Assembly (NCBI GenBank): GCA_020431705.1 | Contig: JAGQHQ010000002.1 | Coordinates: 1-64,000 of the forward strand | Direction: 5' to 3' | DNA: 64,000 bases | DNA from: Candidatus Dependentiae bacterium | Lineage (GTDB): Bacteria > Babelota > Babeliae > Babelales > Vermiphilaceae | Part shown: positions 33,484 to 42,309 of the stretch, piece after piece | Layout: each line of letters starts with the position of its first letter | Position numbering within the stretch: position 1 is the stretch's first letter | Translations under genes and position numbers: made by a program | The notes under the pieces: model-generated | What the model was told of the DNA's origin: nothing | The model's database searches: none | The model's input: only the letters and a program-made list of their open reading frames with translations

Positions 33484-34770
33484 TCACTTCAAATAATTTT
33501 TAATCTGATCAATGGCGATGCGATCTTGTTTAGTTGTATCACGATCTCGAATTGTAACCTTGCGATCATTCTCGCTGTCAAAATCGTATGTAAGGCAATA
33601 TGGTGTACCAATTTCGTCTTGTCGGCGATAACGCTTACCAATAGAGCCTGAGACATCAAATTGCACGCGATATCCAGCTTCCTTCAAGCGGTGAAAAATT
33701 TCTTCAGTTTGTATACTTTGTTTTTTGGTTAGTGGCAACAATGCTACTTGTATGGGTGCTAGCTGTGGTGCTAAACGAAGTACTGTGCGAGTTTCACCCT
33801 CAATAGTATCTTCATCATACGCATCAAATAACACTGTTAAGAATAAACGATCAACGCCAACAGAGCACTCAACAACGTGTGGAGTATATGTTTGCTGGGT
33901 TGCATCATCAAATACGCCTAATTCTTTACCAGAATATTGAGAATGTTGCTTTAGGTCAAAATTACCACGATGTGCAATTCCCTCAAGTTCTTTAAAACCA
34001 AATGGAAATTCGTATTCAATATCAGTACATTGTGTTGAGTAGTGGGCAAGCTCGTCTTTTTCGTGTTTACGCAGACGAATTTTTTTATCATTGAGACCAA
34101 TTGTTTTATAAAAATCAAAACGTGTTTGTTGCCACTGTTCAAAATAGGTTCCGGCATGTTCTGGTTTACAAAACCACTCAATTTCCATTTGTTCAAATTC
34201 ACGCATACGGAATAAAAATTGCTTAGGTGTAATTTCATTTCTAAAAGCTTTACCAATTTGCGCGATGCCAAACGGAATTTTTACTCGTGTTGTTGAAAGA
34301 ATGTTTTTGAAGTTTACAAAAATTGATTGTGCAGTTTCTGGACGAAGATATGCAATAGATGTTGTATCTGCAGCAGCACCTACTTGCGTTTTGAACATCA
34401 TGTTAAATTGGCGCGTATCAGTCCATTTCTTTTGCCCGCAATGTGGACAGGGTTTTTCCAAATGTATTTCATCTGCCCGGTAACGATGTTTGCAGTTAAG
34501 GCAATCAACCATTGGGTCGTGGAAATGCTGAACGTGTCCTGATGCTTCCCATACGGCTGGTGCACCGAGTAAAGAACCCTCTAAATACACAATATCAAAA
34601 TTAGTTTTATCAAGTGATTTTTTCCATGCATTGCGAATATTTTCTTTTAACAAGCTTCCCAGAGGGCCAAAATCGTATACACCGTTTAGGCCGCCATATA
34701 TTTCTGCTGATTGGTAAACAAACCCTTTTCTCTTACATAATGCAGTGAGTTTTTCTAGCGTTACTGACAT
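33484..34770 (-). CDS. glyS: Glycyl-tRNA synthetase (alpha2 type)
   Basis: A 428-residue class II enzyme charging tRNA-Gly. It is the homodimeric form found in archaea, eukaryotes, mycoplasmas and other reduced bacteria, not the alpha2-beta2 GlyQ/GlyS form. Motif 1 region: VYDFGPLGSLLKENIRNAW. A zinc ribbon carries CLNCKHRYRAD and CPHCGQ. Motif 2: FRNEITPKQFLFRMREFEQME. Motif 3: VGVDRLFLTVL. The C-terminal anticodon-binding domain is present (LAPIQVALLPL, YDFDSENDRKVTIRDRD). AAGGA precedes the ATG. No tRNA-Gly lies nearby. Confidence 0.95.
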   Translation of the reverse strand: MSVTLEKLTALCKRKGFVYQSAEIYGGLNGVYDFGPLGSLLKENIRNAWKKSLDKTNFDIVYLEGSLLGAPAVWEASGHVQHFHDPMVDCLNCKHRYRADEIHLEKPCPHCGQKKWTDTRQFNMMFKTQVGAAADTTSIAYLRPETAQSIFVNFKNILSTTRVKIPFGIAQIGKAFRNEITPKQFLFRMREFEQMEIEWFCKPEHAGTYFEQWQQTRFDFYKTIGLNDKKIRLRKHEKDELAHYSTQCTDIEYEFPFGFKELEGIAHRGNFDLKQHSQYSGKELGVFDDATQQTYTPHVVECSVGVDRLFLTVLFDAYDEDTIEGETRTVLRLAPQLAPIQVALLPLTKKQSIQTEEIFHRLKEAGYRVQFDVSGSIGKRYRRQDEIGTPYCLTYDFDSENDRKVTIRDRDTTKQDRIAIDQIKNYLK

Positions 34771-34838
34771 TGTTGTTTTCCTTATGGCCCGCTGCTGTGC
34801 AGGTTTAGAAAAAGTACGAATACGTATTTAAATTATAT

Positions 34839-34867
34839 ATTATACTCATTCATATAGTGGCAGTCTA
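34839..34867 (-). promoter_or_regulatory. Possible glyS promoter
   Basis: On the minus strand a perfect TATAAT (34839-34844, with a second overlapping copy just downstream) has TAGACT about 17 bp upstream. It lies some 70 bp before the glyS ATG in the 290-bp divergent spacer to 35061. The remainder of that spacer shows nothing else I can support. Confidence 0.4.
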
Positions 34868-35060
34868 TTGAGAGATGTCAGACAAGTTGCAGGTACGCGT
34901 GAACCGTTTTGATTTTTATTGTCAAAAGGCACTATTTGTCTGCGGCTGGTCTTTGTATCAAAATTGAGCTAGACTGAACCAAAATATGACGAAATGTGAC
35001 AAAAAAATGAAAGTTGCATGTCGATGTTGTTTCAAATAGAAAAACCCAAGGAGAACTTCT

Positions 35061-36710
35061 GTGGAACAAGTTAAATCAATTTTGTGTGCGGCATTAGGTT
35101 TTTTATGCCTAACCGTTGTTGGTGGCATAGGATTTATATGGAAGATGTATCATAATCAGCAAGAGCTCTACAGTATGATGAATGGTCTTGTTGGTGAGCG
35201 TGGACAGGTAGCTAGTAGTATCGATGTGAATCAACCGATAATACAAAGAGTGGTGTCACAATCACAAGTGTGGCGGCCTGTTCAAAAAAAAGTTAAAGAT
35301 ACAGTTGTACAAATTTTTGCTCAAACGGCTGAATTTAATATGTTAGAACCGTATAAGGCGCCGACACAGAAGACATCGCGTGGAAGTGGTTTTTTTATTC
35401 GGTATGAAGGTAATGTTTGTCTGATCACCAATGCGCATGTTATTAATCAAGCAAAAGCCATATGGTTCCAAGTACCATCGATGGGAAAACAGTTTTTGGA
35501 TGCAGAAATTAAAGGAATAAGCCCCGACCACGATCTTGCACTTTTGCAATTAACTAACGAAAGTTCATCGCGTATTGAAAAAGAGCTTGGAAAAATTCCT
35601 GCACTTGAATTAGGTGATTCAGATTTAGTTAGACGGTCTGATGAAGTTATGGCTCTTGGATATCCACTTGGCCAACAATCACTCAAAAGTACAACGGGGG
35701 TGATCAGTGGCAGAGAGCAACATATGATTCAAATGAGTGCAGCAATTAATCCGGGAAGCTCTGGTGGACCGTTACTTAATTCTAATGGTGATGTTATTGG
35801 AGTAAACTTCGCTGGTGTTGTTGGTGCGCAAAATGTTGGGTATATTATTCCTATTAACGATTTAAAAATAATTTTGCCCGATTTATACGAGATTCCGTTA
35901 TTGCGCAAACCGTTTCTGGGTGTTCTTTATAATAATGCAACAGAAAGTTTGACTGAGTTTTTGGGAAACCCAAAACCAGGCGGCTGCTATGTTATCGAGG
36001 TAGTAAAAGGAAGTACTTTGTATAAAGCTGGCGTGCAACGTGGTGATATGATTTACGCAATTAATGGGCATAAGTTGGACATGTATGGCGAGATGAACGT
36101 GCCGTGGTCAGAAGATAAAGTATCTATTGTTGACTATGTTTCTCGCCTGTCTGTTGGGCAAGATGTTCATTTGGTTGTTTATCGTAATGGACATCGTAAG
36201 ACAATGAACGTTAAATTTAGCCAAACTGAATTACCCCCTATACGTACTGTATACCCAGGATTTGAAGATATTGATTATGAAGTTGTTGCAGGTATGGTTA
36301 TTATGCCGCTTACTATAAATCATATACAAATTTTGGCACAAGGTGCGTCTGGCCTGGCAAAATATGCAGAAATAAAAAATCAAACAGAACCGCAATTGGT
36401 GGTAACGCATATTTTTAGTACATCAGAGTTATATAAATCGCGTACGCTATCTCTTGGTGCAACTATCAATGAAGTTAATGGGGTAAAAGTTCGTACACTT
36501 GAAGATTTGCGTGGTGCATTTAAAAGTGGTGTTGGTAATAAATTTTTAACAATAAAGGCTTCAGATCATATTATGCGTTCATCAGAAAATGTATTTGTTG
36601 CATTACCGTTTGAAAAAGTTCTTGCTCAAGAAGAGCAAATGGCAAAAGATTATCATTATCCGCTTTCTGATACAGTTAAACAATTGTTAAAATCGACTAA
36701 AACTGTATAG
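35061..36710 (+). CDS. Membrane-anchored HtrA/DegP-type serine protease with two PDZ domains
   Basis: The start is a GTG with AAGGAG 8 nt upstream. An N-terminal anchor (FLCLTVVGGIGFIW) is followed by a trypsin-like domain with the triad H126 (TNAHVIN), D158 (PDHDLALL) and S234 (NPGSSGGPLL). PDZ 1 covers about residues 280-395 (FLGVLYNN..., AGVQRGDMIYAINGHKL) and PDZ 2 about 420-520 (ATINEVNGVKVRTLEDL). It is likely periplasmic and acts in envelope protein quality control. The anchor resembles DegS, but two PDZ domains are more like DegP/DegQ. tlyA follows 11 bp later. Confidence 0.93.
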   Translation: MEQVKSILCAALGFLCLTVVGGIGFIWKMYHNQQELYSMMNGLVGERGQVASSIDVNQPIIQRVVSQSQVWRPVQKKVKDTVVQIFAQTAEFNMLEPYKAPTQKTSRGSGFFIRYEGNVCLITNAHVINQAKAIWFQVPSMGKQFLDAEIKGISPDHDLALLQLTNESSSRIEKELGKIPALELGDSDLVRRSDEVMALGYPLGQQSLKSTTGVISGREQHMIQMSAAINPGSSGGPLLNSNGDVIGVNFAGVVGAQNVGYIIPINDLKIILPDLYEIPLLRKPFLGVLYNNATESLTEFLGNPKPGGCYVIEVVKGSTLYKAGVQRGDMIYAINGHKLDMYGEMNVPWSEDKVSIVDYVSRLSVGQDVHLVVYRNGHRKTMNVKFSQTELPPIRTVYPGFEDIDYEVVAGMVIMPLTINHIQILAQGASGLAKYAEIKNQTEPQLVVTHIFSTSELYKSRTLSLGATINEVNGVKVRTLEDLRGAFKSGVGNKFLTIKASDHIMRSSENVFVALPFEKVLAQEEQMAKDYHYPLSDTVKQLLKSTKTV

Positions 36711-36721
36711 CTTATAAAAAA

Positions 36722-37447
36722 ATGAAGATTAGACTTGACCAACTATTACAGCAACGATATCCGAGGTATAGCCGCCAGCAATTACAAAGCTGGATTATGC
36801 AAGGAAAAGTAACTCTTGATGGTAAAGTTTTGGATAAGCCAGGTACACAGGTTGTGCCAGATGCGGTGTTGGTTTGTGATTTTCATGAACCAAAATATGT
36901 TAGCCGTGCCGGGTTTAAATTAGAAAGAGCACTTGAGTACTTTAACATAGATGTTGCTGGATTAGTTATTCTTGATGCTGGTATTTCTACTGGTGGTTTT
37001 ACTGACTGCTTATTACAAAAGGATGCGCAAAAAGTATATGGTATTGACGTTGGCTATGGTCAGGTGAGCGAGAAGATTCGTAAAGATGATCGTATTGTAT
37101 TAATGGAACGCACTAACTTGCGTCACTTGGAGGCGGTTGGTGAATTAGTTGATCTGGTAACACTTGATCTTTCTTTTATATCAATAATCAAAGTAATGCA
37201 TGCTGTGTGTGCAGTATTAAAAGAAGATGGTGAATTAGTAACGCTGATTAAACCTCAATTTGAAGCAAAAAAAGAACAGGTTGGACGTGGTGGTATTATT
37301 AAAGATTCAAAGATTCATAAAGAAGTTATCAAACGTGTCACTGATGCGGTTAAAGAATATGGGTTTGAGTTAGTGGGCGTGATTGATTCACCAATTGAGG
37401 GTACAACAGGTAACAAAGAATTTTTGGCATATTTTAAAAGAGTATGA
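36722..37447 (+). CDS. tlyA: TlyA-family rRNA methyltransferase
   Basis: The 241-residue protein has an N-terminal S4 RNA-binding domain (RLDQLLQQRYPRYSRQQLQSWI, GKVTLDGKV). An FtsJ-like methyltransferase follows: SRAGFKLERALEYF, then the SAM-binding VILDAGISTGGFTDCLLQ, VYGIDVGYGQV, DLVTLDLSFIS and LIKPQFEA. TlyA 2'-O-methylates 16S/23S rRNA in mycobacteria, and the family is sometimes labelled haemolysin. The gene follows the HtrA gene by 11 bp, so co-transcription is probable. Confidence 0.92.
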   Translation: MKIRLDQLLQQRYPRYSRQQLQSWIMQGKVTLDGKVLDKPGTQVVPDAVLVCDFHEPKYVSRAGFKLERALEYFNIDVAGLVILDAGISTGGFTDCLLQKDAQKVYGIDVGYGQVSEKIRKDDRIVLMERTNLRHLEAVGELVDLVTLDLSFISIIKVMHAVCAVLKEDGELVTLIKPQFEAKKEQVGRGGIIKDSKIHKEVIKRVTDAVKEYGFELVGVIDSPIEGTTGNKEFLAYFKRV

Positions 37448-37462
37448 TGACCCTCTGCATTG

Positions 37463-37975
37463 TTAACTAATCAAAACCTCAAGTACATGTCGATTTTGCT
37501 CCAATGCAAGCTCAAGTGAATTTGCTGGAGTAAATGTTGGCTTTTCTGTCATTGCATAATGGTGAATAAGTGTGCCAACATTGTTGGTTAGTTTTAGTAA
37601 TTGGTTGGCGAGCTTTTTCTCTTTTAGTACAATTGCTGCAGTGCCAAATGGTCCTAATATTGCGGTTGCAGGAGAATTTTTTCGGTATTTTTTTTCGATG
37701 TCCTTGAGTTCTTTTTCAAGTACACTAAATTTTTTGATTCGTATTGGATCTCCTGAGTCATGTGCTATTGCTAATGCAACGTGTAGTTGTTCGCTAAGTG
37801 TTTCAATATTGGCTAAAAATTTTTTGTCCAACTCGTGTACTGTGAATTTTTCTTGAGTGCTATTGGAAGCTCCTGATGCATTTGTGGACGGACTATCGTT
37901 TAATACAGCATAATGAAGCCCCAGATATGCAATTGCGATAAAAAAAACATATTTTAGCAAAGTTTTATGCTTCAT
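37463..37975 (-). CDS. Membrane-anchored helical protein, family unknown
   Basis: The start at 37975 (MKHKTLLKYVFFIAIAYLG) has AAGG 7 nt upstream. The 170-residue product has one N-terminal transmembrane or signal segment, a Ser/Asn/Ala-rich linker, and a helical domain including ILGPFGTAAIVLKEKKLANQLL. No catalytic motif is visible. It converges with tlyA. Confidence 0.6.
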   Translation of the reverse strand: MKHKTLLKYVFFIAIAYLGLHYAVLNDSPSTNASGASNSTQEKFTVHELDKKFLANIETLSEQLHVALAIAHDSGDPIRIKKFSVLEKELKDIEKKYRKNSPATAILGPFGTAAIVLKEKKLANQLLKLTNNVGTLIHHYAMTEKPTFTPANSLELALEQNRHVLEVLIS

Positions 37976-38108
37976 AATCAAACCTTATTTAATGTTTTTG
38001 ATATTCTTATCAGAATAGCGAGTATGTTATTTTTGGTCAATGATAGGTGAAAAAATTGGCCAAAAACTGTTTTTTTTGGTACATATATGGAGGTGAAATT
38101 ACGTATAT

Positions 38109-38185
<77 letters not shown>

Positions 38186-38260
38186 GCCTACGCGTAAAGT
38201 GGTTGGTAATGCCACATTTTGATTGACTATGCCGTTCTTACTTCAAATTTTTACTTTGTG

Positions 38261-38337
38261 GCGCCCGTAGCTCAGTAGGATAGAGCGACAGATTCCTAAT
38301 CTGTAGGCCATAGGTTCGAATCCTATCGGGCGCACCA
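38261..38337 (+). tRNA. tRNA-Arg (CCT)
   Basis: Acceptor GCGCCCG/CGGGCGC, D-stem GCTC/GAGC, anticodon stem ACAGA/TCTGT with loop TTCCTAA, T-arm ATAGG-TTCGAAT-CCTAT. The anticodon is CCT, for AGG codons, with an encoded CCA. It is close in sequence to the preceding tRNA-Arg (TCG), suggesting duplication or a shared ancestor. Confidence 0.96.
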
Positions 38338-38615
38338 ATACATACCCTTCAAATCCATATGCTTAGCGGGCTTTATACGATGAATAGTCTATTGTATAGG
38401 GTAAAATCGTGCTTTTGTCTAAAGTTCCTTCTAGATCGATTACAAAACAACCTATGAAACTATTTAATTATTATATAAATATTTATTTGACAATATGAAA
38501 TATTAATACTATTCTAATAGGGAAGTTAAATGGTGGTTTGATCATTATCTTACCGAGCATTGTGTGGAGTATGAGTGGTCAAATAAGATTTTTTATAAAA
38601 ACGGAGGTTATTCTA

Positions 38616-39068
38616 ATGAATACATTCTTAAAAGCTAAAGTATTAGCTTTATTATTTACGTTTGGTGTTGCGTCACCGGCATTGGTTTTTGCCAATGGTA
38701 CATGCGCTGTAGATGTGATTACAAAAGAGGTTTTGTTACAAGCTTTGGAAGCGGGTCAGACGCTTAAAGATATTGTAAGTAAATATGGTATGGAGGCCGT
38801 AAGTTCTCTTTTGCAAGATTCCGATGTTAAGCAGGTAATTACCAGAATTATGCTTGAAGGTAGTCGTGTACCTTTTAAAGCTGTCCCTTACGAAGAGATA
38901 GGTATTGCATGCTCAAACTTTGTTGCTTCAGCATGGAATGTTGGTTGCGATATACTTGCAGATATAGCAAAAAGTAAAGTTGCAACAATAGTTATTGGTT
39001 CTGTAGTGGTCTACAAGACTCTTAAGTTTACTGGCATCTGGAACTGGGCAAAAAAAAGGTTAGCTTAA
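38616..39068 (+). CDS. Small exported protein, family unknown
   Basis: The start at 38616 (MNTFLKAKVLALLFTFGVASPALVFA) has GGAGG 8 nt upstream and a strong signal peptide. The 150-residue product has a helical middle with two cysteines (GTCAV and IACSN). A second hydrophobic segment near the C-terminus (VATIVIGSVVVYKTL) may anchor it. It is a single-gene unit: a terminator follows at 39079. Confidence 0.6.
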   Translation: MNTFLKAKVLALLFTFGVASPALVFANGTCAVDVITKEVLLQALEAGQTLKDIVSKYGMEAVSSLLQDSDVKQVITRIMLEGSRVPFKAVPYEEIGIACSNFVASAWNVGCDILADIAKSKVATIVIGSVVVYKTLKFTGIWNWAKKRLA

Positions 39069-39078
39069 GTTAATATAT

Positions 39079-39118
39079 AAATAGGCTCTTTGTACCCTCA
39101 CGTAAAAGAGCCTATTTT
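39079..39118 (+). terminator. Intrinsic terminator
   Basis: Inverted arms AATAGGCTCTT and AAGAGCCTATT with a 14-nt loop, ending in TTTT. It lies 10 bp after the stop at 39068. The flanking A and T runs could let it act in both directions. Confidence 0.85.
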
Positions 39119-39159
39119 CCATGATAGTGAAAGTAAAATAAAATAGAGGTTATGTGTAT

Positions 39160-40236
39160 ATGAAAACGCAAAAGTATATAAAAAATTTATTATTTGTACT
39201 GCTCATTAGTGCTTTTGTGATACCACAAACAAGAGCAATGGCTCAAGAAAAAGAAACATTTGGTCAAAGAGCTTTCAAAAAAGTTCTAGTTTTTGGTATT
39301 CCTGCCGCTATTGGTGGCATCATTGCTTATAACTATTTTCCAAAATCTGTCTATAGTTTCTTAAATCCAAAACATTTGTATAATTGCAGAGTGCAAACAA
39401 TTCCAACTTTTGTAGGTTCTTGTACTGCTAATAACAGTGAATTACCAAGAATAGTGAACATTGTAGCTCCGTTGAATTATTTGCGTTCTGGGTTATTTAG
39501 TGGTATTTTTCATGCAGATAATGTTAGGGGTGCGACAACAGGATTAGTTGCTGGTATTACTGGTTGTATGGCGTTACGATTTGAACGAGCTGGTATATTT
39601 GGTTATGGCGGATCCGATAGAAAAAAAATTGCTTCAGCTGTTAGAAAAGCATGTGATAATAAAAATTACAGAGAAGCACTCGATGATCTTGAAACGCTTA
39701 CTGGGTGTTCTGCTGATTATATAGAGCAATCTATTTTAGGTGTTACGGATAGTCAAAATGTATCTTCAGTTACTAAAAATCAATTAGGAGTTGGTGTGAC
39801 AACTGTCGGTGCAAATGAAACGCTTAATCAAAGAATATATGAATATATAGATACTCAAAGTCAAAATAACAGCTGGAAGCGACGTGTGCCTGGTCTCCTA
39901 GCTAAGACACTTATACCTAGTTTCTTTTTGAGCAAACCTCGATCACGTGACAAAATAATTAACATAATACTTTGTGGAAATAATTATGGTATGTTGAATG
40001 GCTGTTGTAGTTGGTTGCCAAAGTACATGTCATATTTGGGAACTTCTAGTATAGGATTAGCTGCTTCTGTTGTACTTCAGAAAAAGCTTTGCCAAAGTTA
40101 TTCAATAAAGTATTGTGGCTATGGACTTGGAATTGGTGCCTTAGGATACTTTATAACTCGAAATGTATTGTTGTATCCAACAAGAAAAGAAGCTGCAGAA
40201 GCAACATGTGAAGTATTAAGAAAAAAATATTCATAA
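39160..40236 (+). CDS. Exported or membrane protein, family unknown
   Basis: The start at 39160 (MKTQKYIKNLLFVLLISAFVIPQTRA) has GAGG about 10 nt upstream; a GTG two codons earlier is possible. The 358-residue product has a signal peptide and hydrophobic stretches near residues 45 (VLVFGIPAAIGGIIAY), 125 (TTGLVAGITGCMAL) and 300-330 (TSSIGLAASVVL, YGLGIGALGYFI). There are several cysteines. It has no recognisable domain. It is a single-gene unit with its own terminator at 40275. Confidence 0.6.
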   Translation: MKTQKYIKNLLFVLLISAFVIPQTRAMAQEKETFGQRAFKKVLVFGIPAAIGGIIAYNYFPKSVYSFLNPKHLYNCRVQTIPTFVGSCTANNSELPRIVNIVAPLNYLRSGLFSGIFHADNVRGATTGLVAGITGCMALRFERAGIFGYGGSDRKKIASAVRKACDNKNYREALDDLETLTGCSADYIEQSILGVTDSQNVSSVTKNQLGVGVTTVGANETLNQRIYEYIDTQSQNNSWKRRVPGLLAKTLIPSFFLSKPRSRDKIINIILCGNNYGMLNGCCSWLPKYMSYLGTSSIGLAASVVLQKKLCQSYSIKYCGYGLGIGALGYFITRNVLLYPTRKEAAEATCEVLRKKYS

Positions 40237-40274
40237 AAAATAATTTGTATACTTCACCATTTCTTCTTTCACGT

Positions 40275-40310
40275 AAAAATGGGTATCCTTAACAGGATGC
40301 CCATTTTTTT
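40275..40310 (+). terminator. Intrinsic terminator
   Basis: Arms AAATGGGTATCC and GGATGCCCATTT (one G-T pair), loop TTAACA, then a T-run. It lies 38 bp after the gene ending at 40236 and before psd. Confidence 0.88.
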
Positions 40311-40336
40311 TACTACTTACACACAAAGGTGAAGTA

Positions 40337-40999
40337 ATGATTGAGTTTTTTAAAGAAAATTTATTGTGGACAGAAGGTATTTATATTTTTGCAGTACTTG
40401 TGTTGCTTGGTGGTATGGGGTTCCTATTTTTTAGACCGTTTCTATACATTTCGCTTGGGTTAATCGTGTTTAGTCTTTATTTTTTTCGCAATCCAGAGCG
40501 AATATGTTTGCAGGCGCTTAAAGATAAAACGATAGTAATTTGCCCAGCTGATGGAAAAATAGTTGATATACAATATGACAAAAGCGGTGCGTTTGAGGGA
40601 TATGTGCAAAAAGTCTCTATTTTTCTCTCACCGCTTGATGTACACGTTAATTGGGTGCCTATTGATGGTATTATTCAAAAAGTAAACTATAAACCAGGAA
40701 CATTTACGATGGCATTTTTGCCGAAAAGTTCTGAATTGAATGAGCGAAATGATTTACTGATTATGCACAAAAATAGTAAAATGGTGCTAGTACGTCAAAT
40801 TGCTGGTATGGTTGCGCGTCGTATTTGTTGCTGGGTTGAAAGTGGCCAATCAGTTGGTGCTGGTGATAAATATGGTATGATCAGATTTGGATCACGTGTT
40901 GATGTATTATTGCCAGATGATGTGGTACTCTCAGTTGGTTTAGGGCAACGAGTGTATGGTGGAAAAACTGTTTTGGGGAGATGGACATGTCCAACATAG
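40337..40999 (+). CDS. psd: Phosphatidylserine decarboxylase proenzyme
   Basis: Psd makes phosphatidylethanolamine from phosphatidylserine at the inner membrane. The 220-residue protein is the short class of the family. Two N-terminal membrane segments are followed by RNPERI, VICPADGKIVDI, KVSIFLSPLDVHVNWVPIDG and the self-cleavage site MIRFGSRVDV, where the Ser of GS becomes the pyruvoyl group. The last 13 bp overlap the start of pssA, the preceding step in the pathway. Confidence 0.94.
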   Translation: MIEFFKENLLWTEGIYIFAVLVLLGGMGFLFFRPFLYISLGLIVFSLYFFRNPERICLQALKDKTIVICPADGKIVDIQYDKSGAFEGYVQKVSIFLSPLDVHVNWVPIDGIIQKVNYKPGTFTMAFLPKSSELNERNDLLIMHKNSKMVLVRQIAGMVARRICCWVESGQSVGAGDKYGMIRFGSRVDVLLPDDVVLSVGLGQRVYGGKTVLGRWTCPT

Positions 41000-41580
41000 G
41001 TTTACGGTTAAAAGCAATACGTGAATCTGGTAGGCGTAAGCTGTTTTTGATTCCATATTTTTTTACGTTTGCAAATGTGTTATTTGGCTTTCTTTCAGGT
41101 ATTAGTTCACTTGAAGATCATTATGTTATTGCTTCGTATTGTATTATAATTGCGGCATTTATGGATTTTATCGATGGCAAATTAGCTCGTGCATTTAAAA
41201 CTACCAGTTATTTGGGAATGGAGCTGGATTCGCTTGGTGATGCAATCTCTTTTTGCTTTGCACCAACAATTTTGTTATATAGCTGGTATTTTAATGAATT
41301 TGGGCTGTTAGGGATTTTGGTGCTTGTATTGTACTTATGTGCTGGTCTTTTTCGGCTCGCTCGCTTTAATGTTGCTGAAGGCGGAAATTATTCTTACTTC
41401 ACCGGATTACCTACAACTGTATCTGCATGCATTCTTGCATCGCTTGTTATATGTTCACATTGGTTTATTTTGATGCCATTGCGCATGGTATTGCAGCCGT
41501 TAGGTATTATTTTATTTGTTTCTGTTATATCATTACTTATGGTATCTCGTATTCCCTTTCCTTCTTTTAAGAATCAATAA
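40987..41580 (+). CDS. pssA: CDP-diacylglycerol--serine O-phosphatidyltransferase
   Basis: PssA makes phosphatidylserine, the substrate of the preceding Psd. I place the start at the ATG at 40987 (MSNIGLRLK) because GGGGAG lies about 6 nt upstream of it but abuts the ATG at 40981. The CDP-alcohol phosphotransferase motif DG-x2-AR-x8-G-x3-D-x3-D is complete in DFIDGKLARAF...GMELDSLGD. Several membrane helices follow. The overlapping psd-pssA arrangement is common in bacteria of the Gram-positive-type PssA class. Confidence 0.93.
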   Translation: MSNIGLRLKAIRESGRRKLFLIPYFFTFANVLFGFLSGISSLEDHYVIASYCIIIAAFMDFIDGKLARAFKTTSYLGMELDSLGDAISFCFAPTILLYSWYFNEFGLLGILVLVLYLCAGLFRLARFNVAEGGNYSYFTGLPTTVSACILASLVICSHWFILMPLRMVLQPLGIILFVSVISLLMVSRIPFPSFKNQ

Positions 41581-41680
41581 ATATATTTATTTCCGTAGTA
41601 AACAATTTTTTCTTTTTCTGAATAATGTTTATCTTGGATAATGTTTTATATTGTGCAATATGTATACAAAAGGAGTTACT

Positions 41681-42304
41681 ATGTTTTTTCACTTTTTTTT
41701 TGTCTACTTATTTTTGTTGATTACATCGCTTCATGCTATGGAGAAAAAAGGTATAATAAAAAAAGCAAGTAATCCAATACCTATTCCTGGTGCTGTTATC
41801 ATTGATGAGCAAAAAGATATGGATTTGGGTTATGGGTGTTGCTCAGGGGAAGAACGTTTTTCGTATCTTTATGAAAGAGATTTTCAGACACAAGAGTCTT
41901 TTGCTTGTATATCTACTGGAAATCTTTTTCCCTTGGAAGGTGAATTATATACTATTGAAGAACAAAATGAAGCGGTTATTAAGGCTATTAATGATAATAT
42001 TAACTTTGGAAAATACAGCGAACCATACGAACTAAAGCAATGTATTCAAAAAAATTTTGATGCAAATGTCACTGTTGCAAATAAATCTAAAATAACGCTT
42101 TTACACCTTGTTGCTCGCCAAAAAATAGAATTTCGAAAAAATGAAAAACAAGAAGAGCAAATACGTATTTTACTTGAGGTTATAGGAATATTGAAATTGC
42201 GAGGGGCGAATTTTACAGCTAAAGATGACAACGGAAGAACGCCTTATATGCTTGCAAAAGTGTTGAAAAAGCCACAAGAAGTACTTGATGCATTGATAGG
42301 GTGA
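41681..42304 (+). CDS. Exported protein with ankyrin-like repeats
   Basis: The start at 41681 (MFFHFFFVYLFLLITSLHA) has AAGGAG 6 nt upstream and a signal peptide. In the 207-residue product the last 75 residues contain ankyrin-type helices: ITLLHLVARQ, then ILKLRGANFTAKDDNGRTPYMLAKVL. The second is a near-consensus repeat start (GA-F-A-D-GRTP--LA). At least two repeats are visible; the N-terminal half is unassigned. Exported ankyrin proteins are frequent candidate effectors in host-associated bacteria, but that role is inference here. Confidence 0.7.
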   Translation: MFFHFFFVYLFLLITSLHAMEKKGIIKKASNPIPIPGAVIIDEQKDMDLGYGCCSGEERFSYLYERDFQTQESFACISTGNLFPLEGELYTIEEQNEAVIKAINDNINFGKYSEPYELKQCIQKNFDANVTVANKSKITLLHLVARQKIEFRKNEKQEEQIRILLEVIGILKLRGANFTAKDDNGRTPYMLAKVLKKPQEVLDALIG

Positions 42305-42309
42305 TTTTT